From positions 374,518 through 438,517 of the forward strand of contig NZ_DS990556.1 in the NCBI RefSeq assembly GCF_000155635.1: 64,000 nt of DNA, given 5' to 3'. Made by a program: the position numbers and the translations under genes. Below the pieces are notes generated by a model. It was not told the DNA's origin and did no database searches. It saw only the letters and a list, made by a program, of their open reading frames with translations. The number at the start of each line of letters is the position of its first letter. The first letter of the stretch is position 1. This DNA comes from Cyanobium sp. PCC 7001 (GTDB lineage Bacteria > Cyanobacteriota > Cyanobacteriia > PCC-6307 > Cyanobiaceae). Below are positions 7,227 to 17,626 of the stretch, piece after piece.

Positions 7227-8713
7227 CCTGGCGAAGCCTCAACTGGCCCGCCGCAAGCGGGCTGAAGCTGCATGGGCCGCGGCTTCCCCTGCGGATCACG
7301 GCCGCCACCACGCTGCTGCTGCTGCTGGGGCCGGCCGTGGCGCTGTGGCAGCTGCCGCGGCCGCGGGCCGAGGGGCTGGCTCGCCTGCTGGCCCAGGCGG
7401 CCCTGCTGCAGAGCTTTCCGGCGGCTCCCAGCCGGCCGGTGCCGCGGCTCTGGCAGGAGCGCCTCGGTGCAGCCACCGCCACCCGGCTCTGGTCCCAGCA
7501 GCGCCGTCTGTGGTGGCAGTTCTGGGGCCGCCAGGGGGACGGCCCCGCCTATCTGGTGCTGCCCATGCCCCGGCCCATGCTCACCGGCGCCCTGGCCCGC
7601 CCCGCCCACAGCGTCGTGGTGGACGACCTGCTGGTGGTGGCCGCCGATCCCCTCTCCCATCGCCTGCTCACCGATGAGCTCAGGCGGTTGCCCCGCCAGC
7701 GCCGCGGCCTCGAGCAACGCTGCCTGGCGCGGCTGGAGCGGGAGCAGGCGGCCTTCTGGACCTCCGGCGCCTTCGGGGTGATGGCCGGCCCGGTGGCACC
7801 GCTGCTGCAGAGCTTCCAGGAGGGGTGTGTGAGCCTGGAGCTCAGCGGTGGCGATCTGGCGGCCCGGGGAGAAGCGGCTGGGGTCGCCGCTCTCCTCGCC
7901 CCCGAGCCCCCCGCCGTGAGCGAGGCCCAGGTCAGCTCCGTGCGGCGTGGGCAGCCGCTGGAGGGCGGCAGCCTGCTGGTGCTGGAGGGGCGCAGCCTGG
8001 ACGTGCTGCTCCAGGGCCTGCTCGGCCGCCAGCTGATCCGCGACCCCCTCGCCACCCGCTACGGGGTCGGCCCTGCCGAGCTGGCGCTGCTGCGGCGCAG
8101 TCCGTTCCGTCTGTCCCTGCGCCCGTTGCCATCCGGCCCCTTTCAGGCCGGTCTACTGCTCCAGCTCGCCCCCGGCGCCGACCGGCGGGTGTGGGCCGAG
8201 CTGCTCAACCAGTTGCGCGAGCGCCTCGAGCAGGAGGGCCTCAGCGACGCGGCAGCTCCTGCCGTGCGCCCTGCCGGTGAGCCCGTGGGCTCCACCACGC
8301 TGCCCGCCAGCGTCTGGCGCCGGGAGGACGGGGTTGTGGTGGGCGGATGGCGCTGGATCAGCCGGCCGGGCGCCGCGCCGGAACTGCTGCTCTTTCTGGG
8401 GCCTGACCCCACGCCTGCCGCGTCGGTTCCGGTGGCCACGGGTGCCGAGGCCCCCCTGCTTCGCCTGGACCTTCAGCCGAAGGGGCTGGCCGGCCTGGGG
8501 CTGATGCCCCCCAGCCTGCCGGTCACCCTGATCAACGCCGAGCGGTTCACCGTGGTGGCCGAGAGACCGGCGGACGAACGCAGACCGATCAGTGCGCTGT
8601 GGGGGCGTCTGCAGGTGCCGACGGCGCAGCGGGAGCCGCCTCCGCCTCCGGCGCGCTCTCCATCGCCGTCTCCGCAGCCACCTCCGTCAGGGACCCCGCA
8701 GCCGCGTCCCTGA
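7223..8713 (+). CDS. Uncharacterised membrane-anchored protein (496 aa)
   Basis: Starts in ATGA overlap with cofH. One N-terminal hydrophobic segment (about residues 24-43) suggests anchoring with the bulk outside the cytoplasm. The body is Leu/Arg-rich with no motif I can assign, roughly in the style of the cyanobacterial DUF3352-type proteins, but that link is weak. The last 30 residues are Pro/Ser/Gln-rich (PPPPPARSPSPSPQPPPS). Its 3' end overlaps the opposite-strand thf1 gene by 125 bases, so both low-complexity tails are encoded by the same DNA. Confidence 0.7.
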   Translation: MTWRSLNWPAASGLKLHGPRLPLRITAATTLLLLLGPAVALWQLPRPRAEGLARLLAQAALLQSFPAAPSRPVPRLWQERLGAATATRLWSQQRRLWWQFWGRQGDGPAYLVLPMPRPMLTGALARPAHSVVVDDLLVVAADPLSHRLLTDELRRLPRQRRGLEQRCLARLEREQAAFWTSGAFGVMAGPVAPLLQSFQEGCVSLELSGGDLAARGEAAGVAALLAPEPPAVSEAQVSSVRRGQPLEGGSLLVLEGRSLDVLLQGLLGRQLIRDPLATRYGVGPAELALLRRSPFRLSLRPLPSGPFQAGLLLQLAPGADRRVWAELLNQLRERLEQEGLSDAAAPAVRPAGEPVGSTTLPASVWRREDGVVVGGWRWISRPGAAPELLLFLGPDPTPAASVPVATGAEAPLLRLDLQPKGLAGLGLMPPSLPVTLINAERFTVVAERPADERRPISALWGRLQVPTAQREPPPPPARSPSPSPQPPPSGTPQPRP

Positions 8714-9389
8714 GGGCGGCCTGTTGCCGTTCCCGCTTGCGGCGCTCGGCCGCCACGGTTTCCTCCATCAGCGCCACCGCCTGGGCGAGTTTCTCCAGAT
8801 TGGTTGCGTAGAGGCTGAGGTCCTTGTCGACCCGCTCCCGCAACAGCCCGATCGCACCGGCGAGTTCCTGCGCGAAGGAGCGCAGGGTGCCTGGATCCAT
8901 CGCGTCCGCCCCCTGGGCCTCCTCCAGCAGGCTGAGCAGTCCCACGGCCATCAGACGCGAGTAGTGGAAATCGGGACGGCGGATGCTGGCCAGGGCCGAG
9001 GCCAGGGGCTCGGGTGCACCGTCCCCCTGCCGCTCGATCCAGCCTTTCACTTCCTCCACGCTGTGGTTGCCCATGGCCGCGCGGCTCGCTTCCGCTTCAC
9101 GGCGCAGGGCCTCGGCGTCGAAGCCGGTGGCCGAGCAGAGGGCGGCCAGCAGGACGGGCTTGTGCTCGCTGGGCCGGTACCCCTTGGCAAAGCCGTCGAA
9201 CACCTGGATCAGGCCGCAGGCGAACAGCGGGTTGGCCTCGAAACCGCGCTGCCGGCTCAGGAGGTGCAGCTCCACCAGCAGCTCGTCCACCATGCGCCGG
9301 TACAGGGGCGCAATCACGTAGGGGAAGGCGCGGTGAAAAGCCCGCTTGCTGTCGGAGACGGTCAGGGCGGCGCTCACTCTGCTCGGCAT
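8589..9389 (-). CDS. thf1: Photosystem II biogenesis protein Psb29 / Thf1
   Basis: 266 residues with the characteristic N-terminus TVSDSKRAFHRAFPYVIAP and the segment YRRMVDELLVELHLLS, followed by FACGLIQVFDGFAKGYRP. Thf1/Psb29 is a thylakoid-associated protein needed for normal PSII assembly and repair, and is reported to act with FtsH proteases; an ftsH gene is about 1 kb away. The C-terminus has a coiled-coil helix (about 195-230) and an Ala/Glu/Pro-rich tail that overlaps the convergent gene at 7223-8713. ACCCTA at 9403-9408 (TAGGGT on this strand) may be its -10. Confidence 0.93.
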   Translation of the reverse strand: MPSRVSAALTVSDSKRAFHRAFPYVIAPLYRRMVDELLVELHLLSRQRGFEANPLFACGLIQVFDGFAKGYRPSEHKPVLLAALCSATGFDAEALRREAEASRAAMGNHSVEEVKGWIERQGDGAPEPLASALASIRRPDFHYSRLMAVGLLSLLEEAQGADAMDPGTLRSFAQELAGAIGLLRERVDKDLSLYATNLEKLAQAVALMEETVAAERRKRERQQAALRDAAAGSLTEVAAETAMESAPEAEAAPAAPSAPADAPTAH

Positions 9390-9423
9390 CAGGGGTGAGG
9401 CGACCCTAGCCGCCCAGGCTCAG

Positions 9424-9429
9424 TAGGAT
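9424..9429 (+). promoter_or_regulatory. Putative -10 element of clpP (TAGGAT)
   Basis: TAGGAT lies 25 bases before the clpP ATG. The intergenic space shared with divergent thf1 is only 64 bases, so the two promoters must be almost back to back. Confidence 0.4.
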
Positions 9430-9453
9430 CGCGCCAGTTCATTCACCATCCCC

Positions 9454-10044
9454 ATGATCCCGATCGTGATTGAGGAGTCGGGCCGGGGAGAACGCGCGTT
9501 CGACATCTATTCCCGGCTGCTGCGGGAACGGATCGTGTTTCTCGGGGAGCCGGTGACGGCCGAGTCCGCCAACCGGATCGTTGCCCAGTTGCTGTTCCTC
9601 GAAGCGGAAGACCCGGAGAAGGACATCTTCCTGTACATCAACTCCCCAGGCGGTTCCGTCTACGACGGTCTCGGCATCTTCGACACCATGCAGCACATCA
9701 AGCCCGATGTGCAGACGGTGTGCGTCGGTCTGGCGGCGTCCATGGGCGCCTTCCTGCTCTGCGCGGGCACCAAGGGAAAGCGCAGCAGCCTCACCCACTC
9801 GCGGATCATGATTCACCAGCCCCTCGGTGGTGCCCGCGGCCAGGCCAGCGACATCCGCATCCAGGCCGACGAGATCCTCTACCTCAAGCAGAAGCTGAAT
9901 CAGGAGCTGGCCGACCGCACCGGTCAGCCCATGACCCGCATCGAGGAGGACACTGACCGCGACTTCTTCATGTCACCGGCCGAGGCCATGGCCTACGGCC
10001 TGATCGACAAGGTGATCGAGAAGCGCGCGGTGCGCCCGGTCTGA
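9454..10044 (+). CDS. clpP: ATP-dependent Clp protease proteolytic subunit ClpP
   Basis: A 196-residue serine peptidase of the ClpP family. The whole triad is present: Ser96 in [11 protein letters not shown], His121 in [11 protein letters not shown] and Asp170 in [11 protein letters not shown], so this is an active ClpP rather than a ClpR paralogue. ClpP forms tetradecamers that degrade proteins fed by ClpC/ClpX; clpS is 4 kb upstream. A strong shared terminator separates it from convergent ftsH. Confidence 0.95.
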   Translation: MIPIVIEESGRGERAFDIYSRLLRERIVFLGEPVTAESANRIVAQLLFLEAEDPEKDIFLYINSPGGSVYDGLGIFDTMQHIKPDVQTVCVGLAASMGAFLLCAGTKGKRSSLTHSRIMIHQPLGGARGQASDIRIQADEILYLKQKLNQELADRTGQPMTRIEEDTDRDFFMSPAEAMAYGLIDKVIEKRAVRPV

Positions 10045-10128
10045 CGCGGGGCGCCCGCTCTGACAGCACGGTCCTGGTGTCTGCGGTCCGGACTCTGCCG
10101 GACCCCGGATTCGGAGAGGGACACAGAG

Positions 10129-10164
10129 AAAAGGGCTCACCAGGATCCTCTGGTGAGCCCTTTT
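10129..10164. terminator. Bidirectional intrinsic terminator between clpP and ftsH
   Basis: A perfect 15-bp stem (10129-10143 with 10150-10164) around a 6-base loop. The stem begins with AAAA and ends with TTTT, so it gives a hairpin followed by U residues in either direction, as expected between the convergent clpP and ftsH genes. Confidence 0.9.
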
Positions 10165-10220
10165 GTGTTCCCCAAGGTTCCTGGAGGTTGGGGTCGTGGA
10201 GGTTGTCGCGGCGGCTCCGC

Positions 10221-12155
<1,935 letters not shown>

Positions 12156-12162
12156 AGCTGAG

Positions 12163-12181
12163 ACACTTTCTTAACAAGTGT
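12163..12181. promoter_or_regulatory. Inverted repeat upstream of ftsH
   Basis: ACACTT at 12163-12168 and AAGTGT at 12176-12181 form a perfect 6-bp inverted repeat with a 7-base spacer, 8-26 bases before the ftsH ATG. It could be an operator or a small 5'-leader hairpin; no known regulator is assigned. Confidence 0.3.
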
Positions 12182-12221
12182 AACGGCGGGATCAGGCCGC
12201 TGGCCTCGCGGGCCCTTCCGC

Positions 12222-12599
12222 TCAGACCGCCGAGACCCAGGCCTCCACCAGGTCACCGTTGCCTTTGCTGAAGCTCAACCCGCGTGGTCTCTGGCTGCCT
12301 GCGCCCCCCGATTTGGGCGATTCTGCTGCAGCACGCTCCGGTGGAGGAGGTTCATCGGCGCCCGCTTCGATCTCGAGATCGGCCACCGCCAGGGTCTCGA
12401 TCAGCTCAGGCCCGCCGAGCCCATGGGTCCAGATCTTCAGTTCCGACGCGGGAGGGCAGGAGAAGCTGAGCAGCTCAAAGGGGAACACCACCCGTTCGAG
12501 GAAGAACTGTTCGGGCCCGACGCAGCGGGCGATCACCATGCGATCGCTGCTGTTCCGGTATCCGCATTCCAGCCAGGTCAAGGTGATTACCACATGCAA
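12222..12599 (-). CDS. DUF1830 domain-containing protein
   Basis: About 125 residues. The N-terminal half reads LECGYRNSSDRMVIARCVGPEQFFLERVVFPFELLSFSCPPASELKIWTHG, which is the pattern of the cyanobacterial DUF1830 family (unknown function). The C-terminal half is an Ala/Pro/Gly-rich tail of low complexity. The start is a TTG at 12599, or a GTG at 12593 two codons later; neither has an obvious ribosome-binding site. Located behind ftsH on the same strand. Confidence 0.7.
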   Translation of the reverse strand: MHVVITLTWLECGYRNSSDRMVIARCVGPEQFFLERVVFPFELLSFSCPPASELKIWTHGLGGPELIETLAVADLEIEAGADEPPPPERAAAESPKSGGAGSQRPRGLSFSKGNGDLVEAWVSAV

Positions 12600-12726
12600 T
12601 GAGACCTATCAAGCCATTGAATGCCCCGGGGGTTTGGTGACCTTCGCCACGGTTTCAGCATCTGCCGGCCTGGCTTAAGACTTTTTTCGGGATCTCGCCA
12701 ACGCCATGGCAGCTCTGCCTTGAGTC

Positions 12727-13956
12727 TCAGAGGCTGCGCAGCGCCACGATCGGGTCGAGCTGGGAGGCCCGCCGGGCCGGCAGGACTCCGAAGAACAGGC
12801 CGATCGAGCCCGACAGCCCCACCGTGAGCAGGATCGTGCCCGTGCCGATCGTGGCCGGCAGGGGCGTGACCAGAGCCACCAGGCTCACGGTGCCCACCCC
12901 CACGGCGGTGCCGATCGCACCTCCGAGGCTGGCCAGCACCAGCGACTCCACCAGGAACTGGAGCAGCACGTCGCCGCTGCGGGCACCGAGCGCCTTGCGC
13001 AGCCCGATCTCCGCCGTGCGCTCACTCACCGACACCAGCATGATGTTCATGATGCCGATGCCCCCCACCAGCAGGGACACGGCGCCGATCGCCGCCAGCA
13101 TCAGGGTGAGGCCGCCCGTGATGGTGCTCACGATGGTGAGGGCATCCTGCTGGGAGCGGACGGCGAAGTCGTCCTCCCGCAGGATGTTGTGCCGCTGGCG
13201 CAACAGGTTGGTGATCTGGAAGGCGGCGGCGTTGATGCTCTGGCCGTCGCGGGCCTCCACGCTGATGAAATTGAGACTCACCCCGTAGGTGGGATCACGG
13301 CCCGAGAGCTTGCTCACCATGGTGGTGAGCGGCACGTAGGCGTTCTCGTCCTGGTTCTGGCCGAACACCGCTCCCTTCGCCTCCAGCACGCCGATCACCT
13401 CGAAGGGCTGGGTGCGGATGCGGAGGGTGCGGCCCACGGCGGTGCCCCCGGGAAACATCTTCTCGGCCAGATCGGGCCCGATCACCGTCACGCTGCGGGC
13501 GGCCTCCAGATCGCTGGCCGAGATGAAGCGGCCGCGCGCCATCTCGAACTGACGCACCGGCAGGAAGTCAGGCGTGATGCCGTTCACCGAGGTGGAGCTG
13601 CTGAGGCCGCCGGCCTGCACCACCTCGCTGAGGGTGATCTGGGGGGCCACCCGCTTCACGGAGGGCACCTGCTCGCCGATCGCCTGGGCGTCCTCCAGCA
13701 CCAGGGTCTTGGGGAAGTCGATGCCCTGGCGACGGGTGTCGTTGTTTCCCGGCACCACGAAGAGCACATTGGCCCCGAGGTTGCTCAGCTGCCCTTCGGC
13801 CAGGTTCTGGGCGCCGCGGCCCACTCCCACCAGGGTGATCACGGAGGCATTGCCGATCACGATGCCCAGCATCGTGAGCAGGCTGCGCAGGCGGTTGGCG
13901 CGCAGCGTGGCCAGGGCCATGCCCACCGTTTCGCCCAGGGAGAGCTTCGAGGCCAT
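12727..13956 (-). CDS. MacB/FtsX-type ABC transporter permease
   Basis: A 409-residue permease of the MacB family: an N-terminal span (about 22-42, LRSLLTMLGIVIGNASVITLVGVGRGA), a large periplasmic MacB core domain, and three C-terminal spans with the SVSERTAEIGLRKALGAR loop that contacts the ATPase. Such proteins use mechanotransmission to export lipoproteins, peptides or drugs. No ATPase or membrane-fusion partner is encoded beside it. It lies 17 bases downstream of pyk on the same strand and may be cotranscribed. Substrate unknown. Confidence 0.88.
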   Translation of the reverse strand: MASKLSLGETVGMALATLRANRLRSLLTMLGIVIGNASVITLVGVGRGAQNLAEGQLSNLGANVLFVVPGNNDTRRQGIDFPKTLVLEDAQAIGEQVPSVKRVAPQITLSEVVQAGGLSSSTSVNGITPDFLPVRQFEMARGRFISASDLEAARSVTVIGPDLAEKMFPGGTAVGRTLRIRTQPFEVIGVLEAKGAVFGQNQDENAYVPLTTMVSKLSGRDPTYGVSLNFISVEARDGQSINAAAFQITNLLRQRHNILREDDFAVRSQQDALTIVSTITGGLTLMLAAIGAVSLLVGGIGIMNIMLVSVSERTAEIGLRKALGARSGDVLLQFLVESLVLASLGGAIGTAVGVGTVSLVALVTPLPATIGTGTILLTVGLSGSIGLFFGVLPARRASQLDPIVALRSL

Positions 13957-13973
13957 GGGATCGGAGCAGGGCC

Positions 13974-15758
13974 CTAGACGATGGCGCCGATCGGGTCGGC
14001 GTTGTGGCTGCGGGCGCCGCGGTGCACCAGGCCGTGGTGCAGGTCCAGGGTCACGATCTCCCCGTCGCGCAGGCTCTCGAGGGCGTTGGTGACGCCCACG
14101 ATCGCCGGGATGCCGGTGCGCTGGGCGATCACGGCAGCGTGGCTTTCGGCACCGCCCGTCTCGGCGATCACGGCCTTGGCCCGGCGGAAGGCCTCCACGA
14201 AGGCGGCGCTGGTCTCCCGCACCACCAGGATCTCGCCGGTCTGGATGGCGGCGGCATCCTCGGCCCGGGTCACGACCCGCACCCGCCCGCTCACCGAGCC
14301 GGTGCCGATGCCCAGGCCGCGGGGCAGCACCGCAGTCACGATGCCCACCTTGATGAAGTCGGTGGACCCGCTCACACCGGCCAGGGTGCCCGCGGTCTGC
14401 ACCACCAGGTCGCCGTCCTGAAGGAAACCGCCGTCGCGGGCCAGGCCCATCGCCAGGCTGAAGGTGCTGGTGGTGGAGGTCTGCTCGGGCACGAGCAGCG
14501 GATTCACCCCCCAGATCAGCTGCAGCTGGCGGGCTACCTGGGGCTCGCTGGTCACCGCCAGGATCGGGGTGCTGGGCCTGAACTTGCTCACGTTGCGGGC
14601 GGTGGCACCGCTCTTGGTGAGGGGCAGGATCGCCGCCGCGTTGAGGTTGCGGGCGATGTTGCTCACCGCCTGGCAGATGGCGTTGGGAATGGTGGTGGCC
14701 ATGCGGCTGTCGATCAGCCGCTTGGGGTAGTCGCGCTCGATGCGACGGGCGATCGTGGCCATGGTGGCCACCGCCTCCACCGGGTAGTCGCCCACGGCAC
14801 TCTCGTTGGAGAGCATCACGGCGTCCGTGCCATCGAGGATGGCGTTGGCCACATCACTCACCTCGGCGCGGGTGGGCCGCGGGCAGCTCACCATCGAATC
14901 CAGCATCTGGGTGGCGGTGATGACCGGAATCCCCAGGCTGTTGGCCTTGCGGATCAGTTCCTTCTGCAGCAGCGGCACTTCCTCAGCCGGCATCTCCACC
15001 CCGAGATCGCCGCGGGCCACCATCACGCCATCGCACAACATCAGGATGTCGTCGATCTGATCGATGGCCTCGAATTTCTCGATCTTGGCCACCACGGGCG
15101 TGGTATGGCCCTGGCTGGCGATCAGATCCTTGATCTCCTGGAGGTCGGAGGGGTTGCGGACGAAGCTGAGGGCCACCCAGTCCACGCCGTGCTGCAGTCC
15201 GAAGGTGAGATCGGCCCGATCCTTGTCGGTGAGGGCGCGGATCGAGAGCTGAACATCGGGGAAGTTCACCCCTTTGTTGTTGCTCAACACCCCACCCACG
15301 CTGACGCTGCAATGGAGGGTGTGATCGGCCGTGTTCACCGATTCCACGCACATCTCCACGCGGCCGTCATCCAACAGGATGCGGCTGCCCGGGGTCACCT
15401 CATCGGCCAGCTTGGCGTAGGTGACGGTGGCGATCTCCTGGTTGCAGGCCACGTCCCGGGAGGTGAGGCTGAAGCTGGCACCCCGGGCCAGGGTGATCGG
15501 GCCATCGGCGAATCGACCCAGGCGGATCTTCGGACCCTGGAGATCCTGAAGAATCCCCACATGCACGCCCATCTCCACCGAAACCTGGCGGATTGTGGCG
15601 ATGCGGGCGGCGTGGTCGCTGTGGTCGCCGTGGGAGAAGTTGAGCCGGAAGGTGGTGGCGCCGGCCTCGATGAGTGCCTTGAGACGTTCGGGAGATTCGG
15701 TGGCGGGCCCGATCGTGGCGACGATCTTGGTGCGACGCATGAGATCGGGCTGGGGCAT
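13974..15758 (-). CDS. pyk: Pyruvate kinase with C-terminal PEP-utiliser-type domain
   Basis: 594 residues. The core has RRTKIVATIGPATESPERL at the N-terminus, the active-site loop PVVAKIEKFEAIDQIDDIL and MVARGDLGVEMPAEEVPLLQKELI. It converts phosphoenolpyruvate and ADP to pyruvate and ATP. After the roughly 475-residue kinase comes an extra domain with GGAESHAAVIAQRTGIPAIVG, the phosphohistidine-domain signature of PEP-utilising enzymes, seen in many cyanobacterial and Bacillus pyruvate kinases. An internal ATG at residue 7 is a possible alternative start. Confidence 0.95.
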   Translation of the reverse strand: MPQPDLMRRTKIVATIGPATESPERLKALIEAGATTFRLNFSHGDHSDHAARIATIRQVSVEMGVHVGILQDLQGPKIRLGRFADGPITLARGASFSLTSRDVACNQEIATVTYAKLADEVTPGSRILLDDGRVEMCVESVNTADHTLHCSVSVGGVLSNNKGVNFPDVQLSIRALTDKDRADLTFGLQHGVDWVALSFVRNPSDLQEIKDLIASQGHTTPVVAKIEKFEAIDQIDDILMLCDGVMVARGDLGVEMPAEEVPLLQKELIRKANSLGIPVITATQMLDSMVSCPRPTRAEVSDVANAILDGTDAVMLSNESAVGDYPVEAVATMATIARRIERDYPKRLIDSRMATTIPNAICQAVSNIARNLNAAAILPLTKSGATARNVSKFRPSTPILAVTSEPQVARQLQLIWGVNPLLVPEQTSTTSTFSLAMGLARDGGFLQDGDLVVQTAGTLAGVSGSTDFIKVGIVTAVLPRGLGIGTGSVSGRVRVVTRAEDAAAIQTGEILVVRETSAAFVEAFRRAKAVIAETGGAESHAAVIAQRTGIPAIVGVTNALESLRDGEIVTLDLHHGLVHRGARSHNADPIGAIV

Positions 15759-15816
15759 CGCGATGGCGAAGTTAAGGCCGAAACTACCATCGGGCCCTGT
15801 CTCAGGGCTGGCACGA

Positions 15817-16146
15817 ATGGACTTTCAGACCTACCAGGAACGGTCCCGCCGTACGGCCCTCTACCCGGGCGTCGGCCAGAACCCCATCTACCCCACCCTG
15901 GGCCTCTGCGGTGAGTCGGGTGAGGTGGCCGACAAGGTGAAGAAGGTGCTGCGCGATCGCGGCGGTGTGTTCAGTGACGAGGTGCGTGCGGCGTTGCAGC
16001 TGGAACTGGGCGATGTGCTCTGGTACGTGGCCCAGCTGGCCACGGAACTGGGGCTGGATCTCGACAGCGTGGCCAGCGCCAATCTCGAGAAGCTGGCCAG
16101 TCGCGCCGCCCGTAACGTGATCGGAGGCGATGGCGACCAGCGATGA
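15817..16146 (+). CDS. MazG-like nucleotide pyrophosphohydrolase
   Basis: 109 residues starting MDFQTYQERSRRTALYPG. It shows the all-alpha NTP pyrophosphatase metal motif as GLCGESGEVADKVKK (ExxE) and LELGDVLWYVAQLA (ExxD). This single-domain family hydrolyses nucleoside triphosphates to monophosphates, often as house-cleaning or phage-like enzymes. ATG 15817 was preferred over the longer frame from 15595, which is antisense to pyk. It is divergent from pyk and overlaps the next gene as ATGA. Confidence 0.85.
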   Translation: MDFQTYQERSRRTALYPGVGQNPIYPTLGLCGESGEVADKVKKVLRDRGGVFSDEVRAALQLELGDVLWYVAQLATELGLDLDSVASANLEKLASRAARNVIGGDGDQR

Positions 16147-16616
16147 AGGCCCTGAAGCGACTGTTGCCGGCCCTGGGGCTGATCGCGGGGCTGCTGCTGC
16201 TCGCACCGGCCGCCTGGGCCATCGATCTGCAGGTGCAGGAGGTGACCCTGGAGCCCTGCCCGGCTGACGATGTGGCCGCCCAGCCGGAGCTGCGGCGGCC
16301 CGCCGGGGCCAGTTGCTACGCCATGCGCGGCACCGTGGTGAACGACCGCCGCAAGCCGGTGGTGGACACCGACGTGTTCGCCCTGATCGTCGATTCCAGC
16401 GGCGAGCCGGTGCTGCAGAACCGCACCCGGGTGGGCTCCATCGGCGATGTGCCTCCCGGCAGCTCCAGCTTTGCCCTGCGGCTGGCAGTGCCGGCGGGCA
16501 CCCCCAGGCCCATCAGCTTCCGCATCCTCAAGGCCCGCGGTTTCAACGCGCCTGTCCGGACCAGGGCCGGCGTCGAGGATGAACTGCTGCCGCTGGAGCA
16601 GGATCTGGCCGGCTGA
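16143..16616 (+). CDS. Secreted hypothetical protein
   Basis: 157 residues with a clear Sec signal peptide (about 1-26, MKALKRLLPALGLIAGLLLL then APAAWA). The mature part is a beta-rich small domain with two cysteines (CPADD and ASCYAMRG, possibly a disulfide) and the stretch VVNDRRKPVVDTDVFALIVDSSGEPVLQNRTRVG. Translation is coupled to the MazG-like gene through ATGA. It is probably periplasmic; function unknown. Confidence 0.75.
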   Translation: MKALKRLLPALGLIAGLLLLAPAAWAIDLQVQEVTLEPCPADDVAAQPELRRPAGASCYAMRGTVVNDRRKPVVDTDVFALIVDSSGEPVLQNRTRVGSIGDVPPGSSSFALRLAVPAGTPRPISFRILKARGFNAPVRTRAGVEDELLPLEQDLAG

Positions 16617-16626
16617 GATCGGCTCA

Positions 16627-16666
16627 CTCAGTACAGCCCGCTCAGTACAGCGTTCCGCTCAGTACA
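16627..16666. repeat. Three short direct repeats around the yggT stop codon
   Basis: CTCAGTACA occurs at 16627-16635, 16641-16649 and 16658-16666. The last copy contains the yggT stop codon (TCA at 16659-16661 on the + strand). Confidence 0.75.
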
Positions 16667-16946
16667 TCGAGGCCATCATGCTGACGCTGGCACTGCCCAG
16701 CAGCTGCTGTCCCAGGCTGAGGGCCAGGAACGCCAGGATCGCCGAGAGATCGAGTCCACCGATCGGCGGGATCAGGCCGCGGAACACATTCAGGTAGGGG
16801 TCGGTGATCGAGCTGACGCTGGAGAGCACCGGATTGCTCCAGTCCAGATTCGGGAACCAGCTCAGCAGCACCCGCACCAGCAGGATCAGGGAATAGATCT
16901 CCAGTGTGCGGCTGAGCACACTCAGCACCTGGGCGACGACGTCCAT
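16659..16946 (-). CDS. YggT family membrane protein
   Basis: 95 residues with two hydrophobic segments and the family pattern LVRVLLSWFPNLDWSNPVL...SITDPYLNVFRGLIPPIGGLDLSAILAFLAL. Plant and cyanobacterial relatives (CCB3/YlmG type) are linked to cytochrome b6 heme attachment and thylakoid or nucleoid organisation. The gene's end MASMY-stop is followed by two more copies of the same CTCAGTACA motif (16627-16666). Confidence 0.88.
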   Translation of the reverse strand: MDVVAQVLSVLSRTLEIYSLILLVRVLLSWFPNLDWSNPVLSSVSSITDPYLNVFRGLIPPIGGLDLSAILAFLALSLGQQLLGSASVSMMASMY

Positions 16947-16970
16947 GGGACCACGGGATGAATCCCGACT

Positions 16971-17543
16971 CTATGCAGCCCGCCGCGGTTGGGGCTGCAG
17001 TTCCTCGGCCTTCACCGCGAAGGTGCGGTGGAATTTCTCGCTGAGGCTCAGCCAGTAGGAGCGTCCGTCGCTCTGGCGCCGCCGCTCGATGAAGTTCTGG
17101 CTGAGCAGCTCCTTGATGTGGTCGTAGGCGCCCGACCCCCGCAGATCCACCAATTCCGACTGCAGGATGCGTTTCTTGAGGGCGATGGTGGCCAGGGTGC
17201 GCAGGGCCGCCGTGGACAGATCCACCGGCACCAGGTTCTGCACGAGGTCGGCCAGGCTCTCCCGCAGCTGCAGTCCGTAGTGCTGCCCGTCCTGGCGGAT
17301 CTCCAGGGCCGTGTCGCGATGGGCGTAGTCGGCCATCAGGGTGATCAGGCCCAGCTCGGCCGTGGCCGCCTCCACCCCGGCGATCGCCGCCAGTTCCTGC
17401 AGGCTGAGGGGGCGGCCCTTGAGGTAGAGGATCGCCTCCAGGTGGGCCGGCAGCGACAGGTTCGGAACGGCCGCTGCGGGGGGCTGGGGGGTGGGGGCTT
17501 CAGGATCCACGCCCATGGCGCTCAGCCCAGGACATGGAGGCAA
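16971..17543 (-). CDS. scpB: Segregation and condensation protein ScpB
   Basis: Up to 190 residues; an internal ATG at 17516 (residue 10) may be the true start. Two winged-helix domains are recognisable: LPAHLEAILYLKGRPLSLQELAAIAGV and LRTLATIALKKRILQSELVDLRGSGAYDHIKELLSQNFIERRRQSDGRSYWLSLSEKFHRTF. ScpB forms the SMC-ScpA-ScpB condensin that compacts and separates the chromosome. It sits downstream of a divergent monooxygenase gene and next to yggT on the same strand. Confidence 0.9.
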   Translation of the reverse strand: MPPCPGLSAMGVDPEAPTPQPPAAAVPNLSLPAHLEAILYLKGRPLSLQELAAIAGVEAATAELGLITLMADYAHRDTALEIRQDGQHYGLQLRESLADLVQNLVPVDLSTAALRTLATIALKKRILQSELVDLRGSGAYDHIKELLSQNFIERRRQSDGRSYWLSLSEKFHRTFAVKAEELQPQPRRAA

Positions 17544-17626
17544 GGTAAGGGAGGCTGAGCCGCTTGTCTGCCCCTTGCCGGCGGAACAGCGGCTGTCTGA
17601 ATGGTTCCAGTCGGACTGGTGCGGCG

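Noticed and set aside
14004-15914. 636-codon open frame opposite pyk
   Set aside because: Shadow of pyruvate kinase; His/Gly/Ala-rich with no motif.
17564-17626. Upstream ATG of the FAD monooxygenase (extra 21 residues)
   Set aside because: The added residues have no similarity to the flavin-domain start; ATG 17627 begins at the FAD motif.
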